DNA of 46,548 nt. Origin: Planctomycetota bacterium (GTDB taxonomy: Bacteria > Planctomycetota > MHYJ01 > JACPRB01). A model generated the notes under the pieces. It made no database searches. It was given only the letters and a program-made list of their open reading frames with translations, and was not told where the DNA came from. Positions 23,699-31,226 of this stretch are shown one piece after another (within the stretch, counting starts at the first letter, position 1; each line of letters starts with the position of its first letter). Both the position numbers and the translations under genes were made by a program. The stretch is taken from assembly GCA_016209705.1 (NCBI GenBank), contig JACQVR010000131.1, positions 1-46,548 of the forward strand. The letters are read 5' to 3'.

Positions 23699-24547
23699 AT
23701 GACGGCGCGGGTTCGTTCCGCGGCGGTGGCCGGATTTTTTTATCCGGTAGATCCGGACGAATTGCGCCGGACGTTGACCGAACTCATGCCGGCGCGGCCG
23801 AGACGGCGAGCCGCGGCGGCGCTGGTTCCGCACGCGGGCTACGCCTATTCCGGTCGCGTCGCAGCGGAGGTGTTCTCGCGCGTCGACGTGACCCGCGACG
23901 TCGTCCTTCTGGCGTTCCATCATCGGGGAATCGGCGCCCCCTTCGCCGTCTGGGGAGAGGGCGCGTGGGAAACGCCTTTGGGCCGGAGCGAGATCGGGAC
24001 CGAAGTGGCGGCGCGGATGAAAGCGGCGTTCCCCGAGCTGGCGGAGGACGAAGCGGCGTTTCGGGGAGAGCATTCCGCGGAAGTGCAGGTTCCCTTCCTG
24101 CAAGCCTGCCGGCCCGACGTCCGGATCGTTCCGGTGGCGCTCAACGCGTGGGCTGGGGGGAGCGCGGGACGGCAAGCGCTTTCGCGCTTCGCGCGGGCGC
24201 TGGCGGAATGCTTGCGCGATGAACTGGTGGTCGCCACCACCGATCTGACGCATTGCGGCGCGAGTTATGGGATGCTGCCGCCGGCGGGGACGTCGCCGCG
24301 GGACCATGCGCGCACCCAGGACGGTCGCGTGCTGGAACGGGTCGCGGCGCTGGACGCGGACGGATTTTGGGACATCGTGGTTCGATCCGACGTGTCCATG
24401 TGCGGCGTCGCGCCGACGGCCGTCTTGCTCGACTACGGGCGGCATCGAGGCGCCGCCGCGGCGGAGGTCGTCGCCTACGCGACGAGCGCGGACGAGGAAG
24501 CGGAGGCCGATCGGGCGGTTGGATACGCGGGCGTGATCGTTTGGTGA
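23699..24547 (+). CDS. Memo/AmmeMemoRadiSam system protein B family
   Basis: The 282-residue protein belongs to the MEMO1-like family, related to extradiol dioxygenases. It opens with VRSAAVAGFFYPVDPDELRRTL, then LVPHAGYAYSGRVAAEVFSRV (conserved His), GEHSAEVQVPFLQ (His) and TTDLTHCGASYG, and ends in MCGVAPTAVLLDYGR. In bacteria the family is often linked to a radical-SAM partner and an AMMECR1 domain; neither is in this window. Biochemical function is not established. The ATG at 23,699 is preferred to 23,681 because it gives the usual short N-terminus and has TACAAC 8 nt upstream. The stop overlaps a possible GTG start of aspS. Confidence 0.85.
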   Translation: MTARVRSAAVAGFFYPVDPDELRRTLTELMPARPRRRAAAALVPHAGYAYSGRVAAEVFSRVDVTRDVVLLAFHHRGIGAPFAVWGEGAWETPLGRSEIGTEVAARMKAAFPELAEDEAAFRGEHSAEVQVPFLQACRPDVRIVPVALNAWAGGSAGRQALSRFARALAECLRDELVVATTDLTHCGASYGMLPPAGTSPRDHARTQDGRVLERVAALDADGFWDIVVRSDVSMCGVAPTAVLLDYGRHRGAAAAEVVAYATSADEEAEADRAVGYAGVIVW

Positions 24548-24564
24548 GCACCGGGAATCCGAGC

Positions 24565-26343
24565 ATGTGGACCTTGAAACGAACGCACACGTGCGGTGAA
24601 TTGAGGGAGCTCGACGAAGGCAAGACCGTCGTCCTGAACGGCTGGGTCGCATCCCGCCGCGATTTCGGGAACCTGATGTTCATTGACGTGAGGGATCGCT
24701 ACGGCAAAACGCAGGTTCTCTTCAGCCCGGATCGGGAGGCCAAATTGCTGGCGATGGCCGACAAGCTGCGCGGGGAATACGTCGTGGCGGTGAAGGGCGT
24801 CGTCCGGCGCCGGCAACCTTCCGCGGTCAACCCGAACCTCGATACGGGCATGATCGAGGTGGACGCGACGGAGCTGGAGGTGCTGAACGAGGCGAAGACG
24901 CCGCCGTTTGAGATCCGCGACCTCGTGGAGGTGTCGGAGGAGGTGCGGCTTCAGTACCGTTATCTGGATTTGCGGCGGCCCGAGATGCAGCGCCATATCA
25001 TCACGCGCCATCGGGTCACGCACGCCATCCGCGAGTCGATGAACCGCCAGGGTTTCCTGGACATCGAGACGCCGTACCTGGTGAAGTTCACTCCCGGAGG
25101 GGCGCGGAACTTTCTCGTGCCGAGCCGGCTGCACCCCGGAAAATTCTACGCGCTGGCGGAGTCGCCGCAGATTTTCAAGCAGCTCTTCATGGTGGCCGGA
25201 TACGACCGTTACTTCCAGATCGCCCGATGCTTTCGGGACGAGGATCTGCGCGCCGACCGGCAGATCGAGTTCACGCAGCTCGATCTGGAGATGTCGTTCG
25301 TTCAGCCGGACGACGTGATGGAGGTCGTGGAGCAGTGCGTGGCGGACGTGTGGAAGGACGTTCGCGGCGTCGCGGTGGGGCGGCCGTTTCCGCGCCTCAC
25401 GTATGCCGAGGCGATGCGATCGTACGGAACCGACAAGCCGGATCTGCGATACGGGATGGAGCTGTGGGACGTGACCCGCGAGGTCGCCGCGTCGCCGTTC
25501 CGCGTCTTCTCGGAAGCGGCCCGAGCGGGCGTCGTGCGCGGCCTCACCGGTCCGGGCTGCGCCGGTTTTTCGCGCAAGGAAATGGACGCGCTGGAAACAT
25601 TTGCCAAGGGGTGGGGGGCGAAAGGGCTGGTCCAGTTCAAGGTGGAGGAGGGAGGGAAGCTGGCCGGGGGAGCCGCCAAATTTCTGGGCGAAGGCGACGC
25701 CGCCGCGCTGCTGGACGCCTCGAAAGCGCGCCCCGGCGATATGATGTTCCTGGTCGCGGATGAGGAGGAGCGGGCCGCGACCGTTCTGGGCGCGCTGCGC
25801 GGTCATCTGGCGGAGAAACTGGGGTTGACCGGGAAGGAGGAGGATCACTTTTGCTGGGTGGTCGATTTCCCGATGTTCGAGAAGGTGGAGGAGGGGCTGG
25901 GCGCCCGCCACCATCCCTTCACGAGCCCCAAGGACGACGATCTGGAGATCCTGGAAAAGGAGCCTCTGAAGGTGAAGGCGAAGGCCTACGATCTGGTCCT
26001 CAACGGAGTCGAACTCGGCGGTGGATCCATCCGGATTCATCGAGGGGACGTTCAGCATCGGATCTTCCGGCTCCTGGGGTTGTCGGAGGAGTACCTCAAG
26101 GATCGATTCGGTTTCCTGCTTCAGGCGTTCGAGTACGGGGCGCCTCCGCATGGAGGAATCGCGCTGGGCATCGACCGCATGGCCATGTTGGCGCTCGGCT
26201 TGGAGAACATCCGGGACGTGCTGACGTTTCCGAAGACGCAGCGGGCGGTCGATTTGATGACGGGGGCGCCGGGAACGGTGACCGAAAAACAGCTCCGGGA
26301 ACTTCATCTGGATATAACGTCGGCGGAGGAGTTGTCGTCATGA
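24565..26343 (+). CDS. aspS: aspartyl-tRNA synthetase, bacterial type
   Basis: AspRS charges tRNA(Asp) in the cytoplasm. The 592-residue length and order are those of bacterial enzymes. An N-terminal anticodon-binding OB fold (LNGWVASRRDFGNLMFIDVRDRYG) comes first, then YRYLDLRRPEMQRHI. Motif 2 is in FQIARCFRDEDLRADRQIEFTQLDLEMSF. The bacterial GAD insertion domain spans about 285-420, and motif 3 is in GGIALGIDRMAM. Whether it is specific for tRNA(Asp) or also charges tRNA(Asn) cannot be told, since no gatCAB or asnS is in the window. The ATG is chosen by homology; a GTG at 24,544 overlapping the preceding stop would add seven residues. Confidence 0.95.
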   Translation: MWTLKRTHTCGELRELDEGKTVVLNGWVASRRDFGNLMFIDVRDRYGKTQVLFSPDREAKLLAMADKLRGEYVVAVKGVVRRRQPSAVNPNLDTGMIEVDATELEVLNEAKTPPFEIRDLVEVSEEVRLQYRYLDLRRPEMQRHIITRHRVTHAIRESMNRQGFLDIETPYLVKFTPGGARNFLVPSRLHPGKFYALAESPQIFKQLFMVAGYDRYFQIARCFRDEDLRADRQIEFTQLDLEMSFVQPDDVMEVVEQCVADVWKDVRGVAVGRPFPRLTYAEAMRSYGTDKPDLRYGMELWDVTREVAASPFRVFSEAARAGVVRGLTGPGCAGFSRKEMDALETFAKGWGAKGLVQFKVEEGGKLAGGAAKFLGEGDAAALLDASKARPGDMMFLVADEEERAATVLGALRGHLAEKLGLTGKEEDHFCWVVDFPMFEKVEEGLGARHHPFTSPKDDDLEILEKEPLKVKAKAYDLVLNGVELGGGSIRIHRGDVQHRIFRLLGLSEEYLKDRFGFLLQAFEYGAPPHGGIALGIDRMAMLALGLENIRDVLTFPKTQRAVDLMTGAPGTVTEKQLRELHLDITSAEELSS

Positions 26344-26384
26344 TTTAGGATTCATTAAGAAATAAATGCTCACATTCTTGGCGG

Positions 26385-26458
26385 GACCGCCAAGGCGCCA
26401 AATCGCCAAGAGAACTCAAAATAAGGCCTCCGATGGCGGCATCGCGTTTTGGCGGTTC
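26385..26458. repeat. palindromic CGCCAAAACGCC repeat family 3, copy 2
   Basis: GACCGCCAAGGCGCCAAATC at the left and GCGTTTTGGCGGTTC at the right form an imperfect inverted pair. It fills the 131-nt gap between aspS and the next gene. The inner CTCCGATGGCG is also shared with copy 1. Confidence 0.7.
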
Positions 26459-26474
26459 CTGAACAAGGGGAGCG

Positions 26475-27179
26475 ATGAACGAAACCTTGGAGTTCTGCGG
26501 TCAGGAAAGTCCGGCGCCGGCGAACTCCGGGCGAGGTCATGAAGTGGAAGAAGTGCAAAGGAGACGGTACGTGAATGCAGGGATTCGTCGCTGGGGAGTG
26601 TGGACCTTCGAGGTTCTGACGCTCTCGGCCATCATGGTGGAGACGGCGACGCTTTCGGGCGTCCTCCTGGATTATCTGCCGGAGATGAGCGCCGTTCCGT
26701 GGGTCGTGCTCCTGGCGACCTGCGGCGCGGCGGCGTGCGTCGCGGTGACGGATCCTCCCGCTTTCGTGACGCGCAGGCGGTGGCTTCCCGCAACGCTGGC
26801 GGCCGTCTTGTGGATCGTGCTCCTCTTGCCGCTGTCGGCAATTTGGCCGGGGGGCATCACGCACGCGCGCTACGGGTTGACGGTGGTTGGGCTCTATCCC
26901 GTTCCCGCGCTAGACGTGCGCGTTTCCGGCGAGGGCACGCCGTGGTTCTACCCCAAGTCTCATCGCGTGACGGCGCGCGACGTGGAGGGGCTGGCGTCCG
27001 CCGGCGTGGATCGGGTCATCATCGGCAGCGGCTGGGAGGGGGCGGTCCGGGTGGACGGAAGCGTCCATCGGCTGCGCGTCAAAGTGGAGGTCCTGAAGAC
27101 GCCCGAGGCGATCGAGCGATACAAACGCCTCAAGAGGGAGGGGCTCCGTGTGGCGCTGATTCTGCACAGTACGTGTTAG
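26475..27179 (+). CDS. membrane protein with C-terminal Mth938-like domain
   Basis: The 234-residue product has three likely transmembrane segments: about residues 47-65, 74-91 and 103-121. A C-terminal soluble domain (about 152-234) reads WFYPKSHRVTARDVEGLA, then VDRVIIGSGWEGAV, a PEAIERYKRLKREG helix and a terminal VALILHSTC. This order and the final H-x-T-C-like ending match the small Mth938/DUF498 (AAMDC) domain, normally a standalone soluble protein. The fusion to membrane helices is unusual. A GGGGAG site lies 5 nt before the ATG. No function can be assigned from the domain alone. Confidence 0.7.
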   Translation: MNETLEFCGQESPAPANSGRGHEVEEVQRRRYVNAGIRRWGVWTFEVLTLSAIMVETATLSGVLLDYLPEMSAVPWVVLLATCGAAACVAVTDPPAFVTRRRWLPATLAAVLWIVLLLPLSAIWPGGITHARYGLTVVGLYPVPALDVRVSGEGTPWFYPKSHRVTARDVEGLASAGVDRVIIGSGWEGAVRVDGSVHRLRVKVEVLKTPEAIERYKRLKREGLRVALILHSTC

Positions 27180-27190
27180 GTTCGCGCGAG

Positions 27191-27248
27191 AATCGCCGGA
27201 AAGGACCGCCTTAATCGTTCTGTGGGCGGTTCGGCGCTTTGGCGGTTC
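27191..27248. repeat. palindromic CGCCAAAACGCC repeat family 3, copy 3 (degenerate)
   Basis: AATCGCCGGAAAGGACCGCC on the left and GGGCGGTTCGGCGCTTTGGC on the right are partly complementary. It is the most diverged member of the family. Confidence 0.5.
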
Positions 27249-27291
27249 ATCCGTTTCACAAGAAAACAGGGATCCTCGTCTCCGGGAGGTG

Positions 27292-27320
27292 TTGACGCCG
27301 CAGAGCCGTTTCGATAGCAT
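27292..27320 (+). promoter_or_regulatory. promoter of the thrS operon
   Basis: TTGACG (27292-27297), 17-nt spacer, TAGCAT (27315-27320). This leaves a leader of about 130 nt before thrS that contains a 44-codon open frame. Confidence 0.5.
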
Positions 27321-27324
27321 CCGA

Positions 27325-27459
27325 ATGTCGAACAGCTATCGATCCCATCCGGAGGGGGGCGCTGTGAAGGCGTTCCCCTTCGGGATTAGCTTTGAAATGG
27401 AGCCTTCCGTGTCCGCAGCGTCGTTGCGTCCAAGCCGCGTCCCCGGCTTTCCGGCATGA
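27325..27459 (+). CDS. possible 44-residue leader peptide before thrS
   Basis: An ATG at 27,325 opens 44 codons, and the stop TGA overlaps the thrS start as ATGA. thrS itself has no Shine-Dalgarno site, so translation coupling is a reasonable idea. Against it, the ATG has no ribosome-binding site either. It also lies only 4 nt after the -10 box, too close for a clean leaderless start. The peptide is not Thr-rich, so it is not a classical attenuator. Confidence 0.25.
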   Translation: MSNSYRSHPEGGAVKAFPFGISFEMEPSVSAASLRPSRVPGFPA

Positions 27460-29369
27460 GCGTTCACGTCATATTGCCGGACGGCGCGCGGCGCGAATTC
27501 CCTGACGGAACCACGGGACTTCAGGTCGCCGAAGCCATCTCGAAAGGCCTGGCCAAGGTCGCCATCGCCGTCCGCGTGAACGGAGAAATATGGGATGTGC
27601 GGCGATGCCTCCCCGCGGAATGCGCCTTGGAGGTGATCAAGGAAGACTCCCCGGACGGCCTCTTCGTCATCCGTCATTCGGCCGCGCATATCATGGCGGG
27701 AGCGGTGCGCCGTTTATACGGATCCGGCGTGAAGTTCGGCTTCGGGCCTCCCGTCGAGGACGGTTTCTACTACGACATGGAGTTTCCGGACCACGTCAAG
27801 GTCACCGAAGACGACCTGCCGAACATCGAGGAGGAGTGCCGCAAGATCATCGCCGCCGACTATCCCTTCGAGCGCGCCGACGTTCCGCACGGGGACGCCG
27901 TGCGCCGGATGGAAGAGCTCGGCCAGCCGTACAAGGTCGAAACCCTCCGGCAGGACATCCATGACCCGACCGCCTCCCTCTACACCGACGGCGACTTCAT
28001 CGATCTGTGCGAGGGACCGCACGTGCCTTCTACCGCAAGGGTCCGCGCGCTCCGGCTCATGAAAGTGACCGGCGCCTATTGGAGGGGCGATCCGCACAAC
28101 CGGATGCTCACCCGCCTGTACGGCACGGCGTGGGCCAGCCAGAAAGCGCTCGACGAGTACCTCCGCCGCCTCGAGGAGGCCAAGAAGCGAGACCATCGCA
28201 AGCTGGGGCAGGAGCTGGAGCTTTTCCTCTTCCACGAATACAGCCCCGGCGCGGTCTTTTTCCTGCCGAAAGGCGCGATCCTCTACAACGAGTTGCTCGC
28301 CTTCCTGCGCCGCGAGTACCGCCGGCGCGGCTATCAGGAAGTGATCACGCCGCAGCTCTTCAACCGCAAACTGTGGGAAACGTCGGGCCACTGGGAGCAT
28401 TTTCGCGAGAACATGTTCGTCCTGTCGGTGGACGAGGAGGAGTACTCGCTCAAGCCCATGAACTGCCCCAGCCACATGCTCATCTACCAGCATCGGCGCC
28501 GCAGTTATCGGGAACTGCCCATGCGGATCGCGGACTTTTGCGCGCTCCATCGAAACGAGATCCGCGGCGTGCTGGCCGGAATGACGCGCGTGCGCAAGTT
28601 CGAGCAGGACGACGCGCACATCTTCTGCACGGCGGAGCAGATCGAAGGCGAGGTGTTCGGATGCCTGGACTTCGTCCGGCACGTGTACGAGCGGGTGTTC
28701 GGCATGCCGTACGAGGCGAAGCTGTCGACGCGGCCGCCCACATTCATGGGGGAGGCGGCGCTTTGGGACCGGGCGGAAGCGGCGCTGAAGACCGCGCTCG
28801 AGAAGGCGGGCGTCGCCTACGCCGCCGCTCCGGGCGAAGGGGCGTTCTACGGGCCCAAGGTCGACTTTTTCATGAAGGACGCCATCGGCAGGGACTGGCA
28901 GCTTTCGACGATCCAGCTCGACTTCCAGCTCCCGCGCCGGTTCGGTGCCGAGTACGAAGGAGCGGACGGCCAGCGCCATGTTCCCGTGATCATTCACCGC
29001 GCCATCCTGGGAAGCCTGGAACGTTTCATCGGCGTTCTGGTCGAGCATTACGCGGGAGAGTTTCCCCTGTGGCTGGCGCCGGTGCAGGTCGTGGTCCTGC
29101 CGATCACCGAACAGGAGGAGGCGTACGCCCGATCCGTGCACGCCGAATTGACGGGCGCGGGGTTCCGCTCTGAAATCGACTTGAGCAACCAGCGGCTGTC
29201 CTATAAAATCCGCGCCGCGACGCTCCAGAAGGCGCCCTACATGCTGGTGTGCGGCGCCCGCGAAGCGGCGTCGGGAACGGTCGCCGTCCGCGCGCGGAAA
29301 GAGGGGGACGAAGGAGTGGTCCGCGTCGACGAGTTCATCGATAGGTTAAGGAGGGAAATTGGCGTTTAG
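27456..29369 (+). CDS. thrS: threonyl-tRNA synthetase
   Basis: ThrRS charges tRNA(Thr) and edits Ser-tRNA(Thr). The 637-residue enzyme has the N-terminal TGS domain (about 1-62) and the editing domain with HSAAHIMAGAVRRLYG and the downstream Cys-x-x-x-His in CEGPHV. The class II catalytic core carries the zinc ligands in MNCPSHMLIYQ, motif 2 in FCALHRNEIRGVLAGMTRVRKFEQDDAHIFC, and the C-terminal zinc His in PVIIHRAILGSLERFIGVL. The anticodon-binding domain follows. All domains are complete. It heads the conserved thrS-infC-rpmI-rplT-pheS-pheT order and overlaps infC by 11 nt. No T-box is present. Confidence 0.97.
   Translation: MSVHVILPDGARREFPDGTTGLQVAEAISKGLAKVAIAVRVNGEIWDVRRCLPAECALEVIKEDSPDGLFVIRHSAAHIMAGAVRRLYGSGVKFGFGPPVEDGFYYDMEFPDHVKVTEDDLPNIEEECRKIIAADYPFERADVPHGDAVRRMEELGQPYKVETLRQDIHDPTASLYTDGDFIDLCEGPHVPSTARVRALRLMKVTGAYWRGDPHNRMLTRLYGTAWASQKALDEYLRRLEEAKKRDHRKLGQELELFLFHEYSPGAVFFLPKGAILYNELLAFLRREYRRRGYQEVITPQLFNRKLWETSGHWEHFRENMFVLSVDEEEYSLKPMNCPSHMLIYQHRRRSYRELPMRIADFCALHRNEIRGVLAGMTRVRKFEQDDAHIFCTAEQIEGEVFGCLDFVRHVYERVFGMPYEAKLSTRPPTFMGEAALWDRAEAALKTALEKAGVAYAAAPGEGAFYGPKVDFFMKDAIGRDWQLSTIQLDFQLPRRFGAEYEGADGQRHVPVIIHRAILGSLERFIGVLVEHYAGEFPLWLAPVQVVVLPITEQEEAYARSVHAELTGAGFRSEIDLSNQRLSYKIRAATLQKAPYMLVCGAREAASGTVAVRARKEGDEGVVRVDEFIDRLRREIGV
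29348..29354 (+). promoter_or_regulatory. strong Shine-Dalgarno site for infC
   Basis: AAGGAGG lies 4 nt before TTG at 29,359, inside the end of thrS. It fixes the infC start at a non-AUG codon. Confidence 0.75.
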
Positions 29370-30063
29370 AGGACGCTTTCCGGGCAAGCCGGAACGGAAG
29401 TACGACCATCGCATCAACGAGATGATTCACATTCCGCGGGTGCGGGTCGTGGACGAGAACGGCCAGATGCTGGGAGAGATGGAAACGGAGCGCGCCCGCC
29501 TGCTGGCGCGCGAACGAGGTCTTGACCTGGTGGAAGTGGCCCCGGAGTCCCGCCCGCCGGTATGCAAGATCCTCGATTACGGAAAGTTCAAGTACGCCGA
29601 GAAGAAGAAGAAAGCGAAGGCGAAATCGAAGCAGCACGCTCAGGAGCTCAAGGAGGTCCGCCTCAGGCCGCTGACCGGCCGGCATGACCTGGAGACCAAG
29701 CTCAAGCACGCGCGCGGCTTCCTGGAGCAAGGCGACAAGGTCCTCTTTACCGTGTTCTTCCGCGGCCGGGAGCAAGCGCACAAGGAGATCGGTCGCGAGA
29801 TGATGGCGCGGATCGCGCGGGACCTGGAGGACGTGGCCAAGGTCGAGCACACGGTTTCCCAGATGGGGCCCCGCATGCACATGACGCTGATGCCCAAGCC
29901 GGGGGCGAAGGTCAAGGCCAAGGCGCCGCCGGCGTCGCCCCAGGCCGCTCCGCCGGCCCCCTCGGCCGATGGTACGCCGGCTCCGAAAGTGGCCGGCGGC
30001 CAGGACGCGACTCCGGTTTCTGAATCCCCGGCGACGAAAGGACCCGAACATGGCCAATCGTAA
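29359..30063 (+). CDS. infC: translation initiation factor IF-3, TTG start
   Basis: IF-3 binds the 30S subunit and rejects non-AUG start codons and wrong initiator tRNAs. The 234-residue product has the N domain (about 14-83; YDHRINEMIHIPRVRVVDENG, ILDYGKFKYAEKKK), the Lys-rich linker helix and the C domain (about 95-175; KEVRLRPLTGRHDLETKL, GDKVLFTVFFRGRE). A Pro/Ala/Lys-rich tail of about 55 residues is absent from typical 170-180-residue IF-3. The start is TTG behind a strong AAGGAGG and overlaps thrS. infC in Escherichia coli starts with AUU and is autoregulated through that rare codon, so the TTG may serve the same purpose here (inference). The tail overlaps the rpmI start by 14 nt. Confidence 0.93.
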   Translation: MAFRGRFPGKPERKYDHRINEMIHIPRVRVVDENGQMLGEMETERARLLARERGLDLVEVAPESRPPVCKILDYGKFKYAEKKKKAKAKSKQHAQELKEVRLRPLTGRHDLETKLKHARGFLEQGDKVLFTVFFRGREQAHKEIGREMMARIARDLEDVAKVEHTVSQMGPRMHMTLMPKPGAKVKAKAPPASPQAAPPAPSADGTPAPKVAGGQDATPVSESPATKGPEHGQS

Positions 30064-30292
30064 GGGCAGTGCCAAACTCCGCAAGTACAAGATCAAGACC
30101 GTGAAAGCCGCGAAGAAGCGGTTCAAGGAGACCGCGTCGGGCAAGATTCTGTTCTATCCGACCAGTCACAAGCACCTGATGTCTTCGAAGAACGCCGCGC
30201 AACGGCGTCATTCCCGGCGCATGAGACCGCTTGAGGCGAAGCACGACCAGGCGGACGTCCGGCGGATGCTTCAGGGGCAACCAGGAGTCTAG
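30050..30292 (+). CDS. rpmI: 50S ribosomal protein L35
   Basis: The 80-residue basic protein contains the L35 core KTVKAAKKRFKETASGKIL and SHKHLMSSKNAAQRRHSRR. It is somewhat longer than the usual 64-66 residues because of a 14-residue N-terminal extension and a C-terminal tail. The ATG has AAAGGA upstream and lies inside the infC end, giving a 14-nt overlap. The stop codon TAG is the first part of repeat element copy B. Confidence 0.93.
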   Translation: MANRKGSAKLRKYKIKTVKAAKKRFKETASGKILFYPTSHKHLMSSKNAAQRRHSRRMRPLEAKHDQADVRRMLQGQPGV

Positions 30293-30505
30293 GAGCGTGT
30301 CGAGATATTCAAGGGGATGTCGAGATATAGGGGATGCAGGCGATAAGGCCCCCAATGTGTGGTACGGCACATCTCCATATCTCCAAGGGGATGAGGAGAT
30401 ACGGGGAGATAGGGTGATGCGGGCCTATGGGGCCACGCGGATTCGGATCCCATCTCCGGATCCCCCTGTATCTCAATATCTCCAAAGATCCCGACAATCT
30501 CCTGG
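30289..30505 (+). repeat. palindromic element family 1, copy B (with nested insert)
   Basis: It starts CTAGGAGCGTGTCGAGATAT and ends CCCGACAATCTCCTGG like copy A, but is 217 bp. About 100 bp of additional purine/pyrimidine hairpin (GGGGATGAGGAGATACGGGG and later CCATCTCCGGATCCCCCTG) sits inside. Its TAG at 30,290-30,292 is the rpmI stop codon. It separates rpmI from rplT, which are normally adjacent. Confidence 0.8.
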
Positions 30506-30549
30506 CGTTCGTGAAGAAATAACGGCGGCGATTTTTCATGAAGAGTAAT

Positions 30550-30623
30550 AACCGCTAAAGCGAAGAAGCGCCAAGAGCATTCCAAGAAAACAGATCCGCT
30601 GGCGTTTTGGCGTTTTAGTGGCT
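30550..30623. repeat. palindromic CGCCAAAACGCC repeat family 3, copy 4
   Basis: AACCGCTAAAGCGAAGAAGC at the left and GGCGTTTTGGCGTTTTAGTG at the right are partly complementary. It directly follows copy B of family 1, so the 357-nt rpmI-rplT gap consists of repeats. Confidence 0.65.
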
Positions 30624-30649
30624 GCGCAACCCATTAGAAAGGAAGATCC

Positions 30650-31012
30650 ATGCCCAGGGTGCGAATCGGTTCCGCGCGGCGCAAGCGCGTCAAGAAGATC
30701 CTGAAACGGGCCAAAGGATATCGCTCCGGCCGCCACCGCCTGTACCGGTCCGCCAAGGAAGCGGTGATGAGAGCCGAGCGGTATGCCTTCTTCGGGCGCC
30801 GCCAGAAAAAGCGCGATTACCGGTCGTTGTGGATCATTCGCATCAACGCCGCTCTGGAACCTCTGGGCCTCAGTTACAGCCGATTCATGAACGGGCTCAA
30901 GAAAGCCGACATCCAGCTCAATCGAAAGGCCCTCTCGGAACTCGCGATCTCCGAGCCCCAGGCTTTCGCGGACCTGGTGGACAAGGCCAAGAAGGCGCTG
31001 GCCCCCGCGTAA
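30650..31012 (+). CDS. rplT: 50S ribosomal protein L20
   Basis: The 120-residue L20 binds 23S rRNA early in 50S assembly. It has the basic N-terminal arm RKRVKKILKRAKGYRSGRHRLYRSAKEAVMRA, then the globular part with RRQKKRDYRSLWIIRINAA and the LSYSRFMNGLKKA segment. Length and sequence are typical. AAGGAAG lies 6 nt before the ATG. In some bacteria L20 represses its own operon by binding the leader RNA; no such leader structure is evident among the repeats upstream. Confidence 0.96.
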   Translation: MPRVRIGSARRKRVKKILKRAKGYRSGRHRLYRSAKEAVMRAERYAFFGRRQKKRDYRSLWIIRINAALEPLGLSYSRFMNGLKKADIQLNRKALSELAISEPQAFADLVDKAKKALAPA

Positions 31013-31016
31013 GTGG

Positions 31017-31044
31017 AGTCCATAGTCCTGAGTCCAGAGTCGCA
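31017..31044. repeat. short tandem GAGTCCATAGTCC repeat, copy 1
   Basis: AGTCCATAGTCCTGAGTCCA and following bases are tandem near-repeats of AGTCC, found again at 44,863-44,899 (AGTCCACAGGCCAGAGTCC). It lies just after the rplT stop. Confidence 0.5.
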
Positions 31045-31100
31045 GCGTATCATCTTCGTTTTTCGGGAAGATGTTGGTGGCCCATAACGGCACACATGTT

Positions 31101-31159
31101 GCGGCGCGAAGCGCCGCCTTGAAATCGCAGGCCACTCGCAACCCGTTCCCGCGATTTCA
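31101..31159 (+). other. two hairpins in the rplT-pheS gap
   Basis: GCGGCGC (31101-31107) pairs with GCGCCGC (31111-31117) across GAA. TGAAATCGC (31120-31128) pairs perfectly with GCGATTTCA (31151-31159). Neither is followed by a T tract. They may be leader structure for pheST or a degenerate repeat; nothing matches a known regulatory RNA. Confidence 0.35.
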
Positions 31160-31226
31160 GAAGCAGCGAGCGGCAACGATCTGTTTGGTTGAGGCGAAGC
31201 CGCGTCCGTGATTCGAGGATCCGACA

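Noticed and set aside
24475..26307. 610-residue minus-strand open frame opposite aspS
   Set aside because: Shadow of a well-conserved gene; no motifs in the translation.
27320..27455. T-box leader for thrS
   Set aside because: No T-box consensus (UGGN'CCRCGG-like) and no terminator/antiterminator pair were seen; the leader is also too short.
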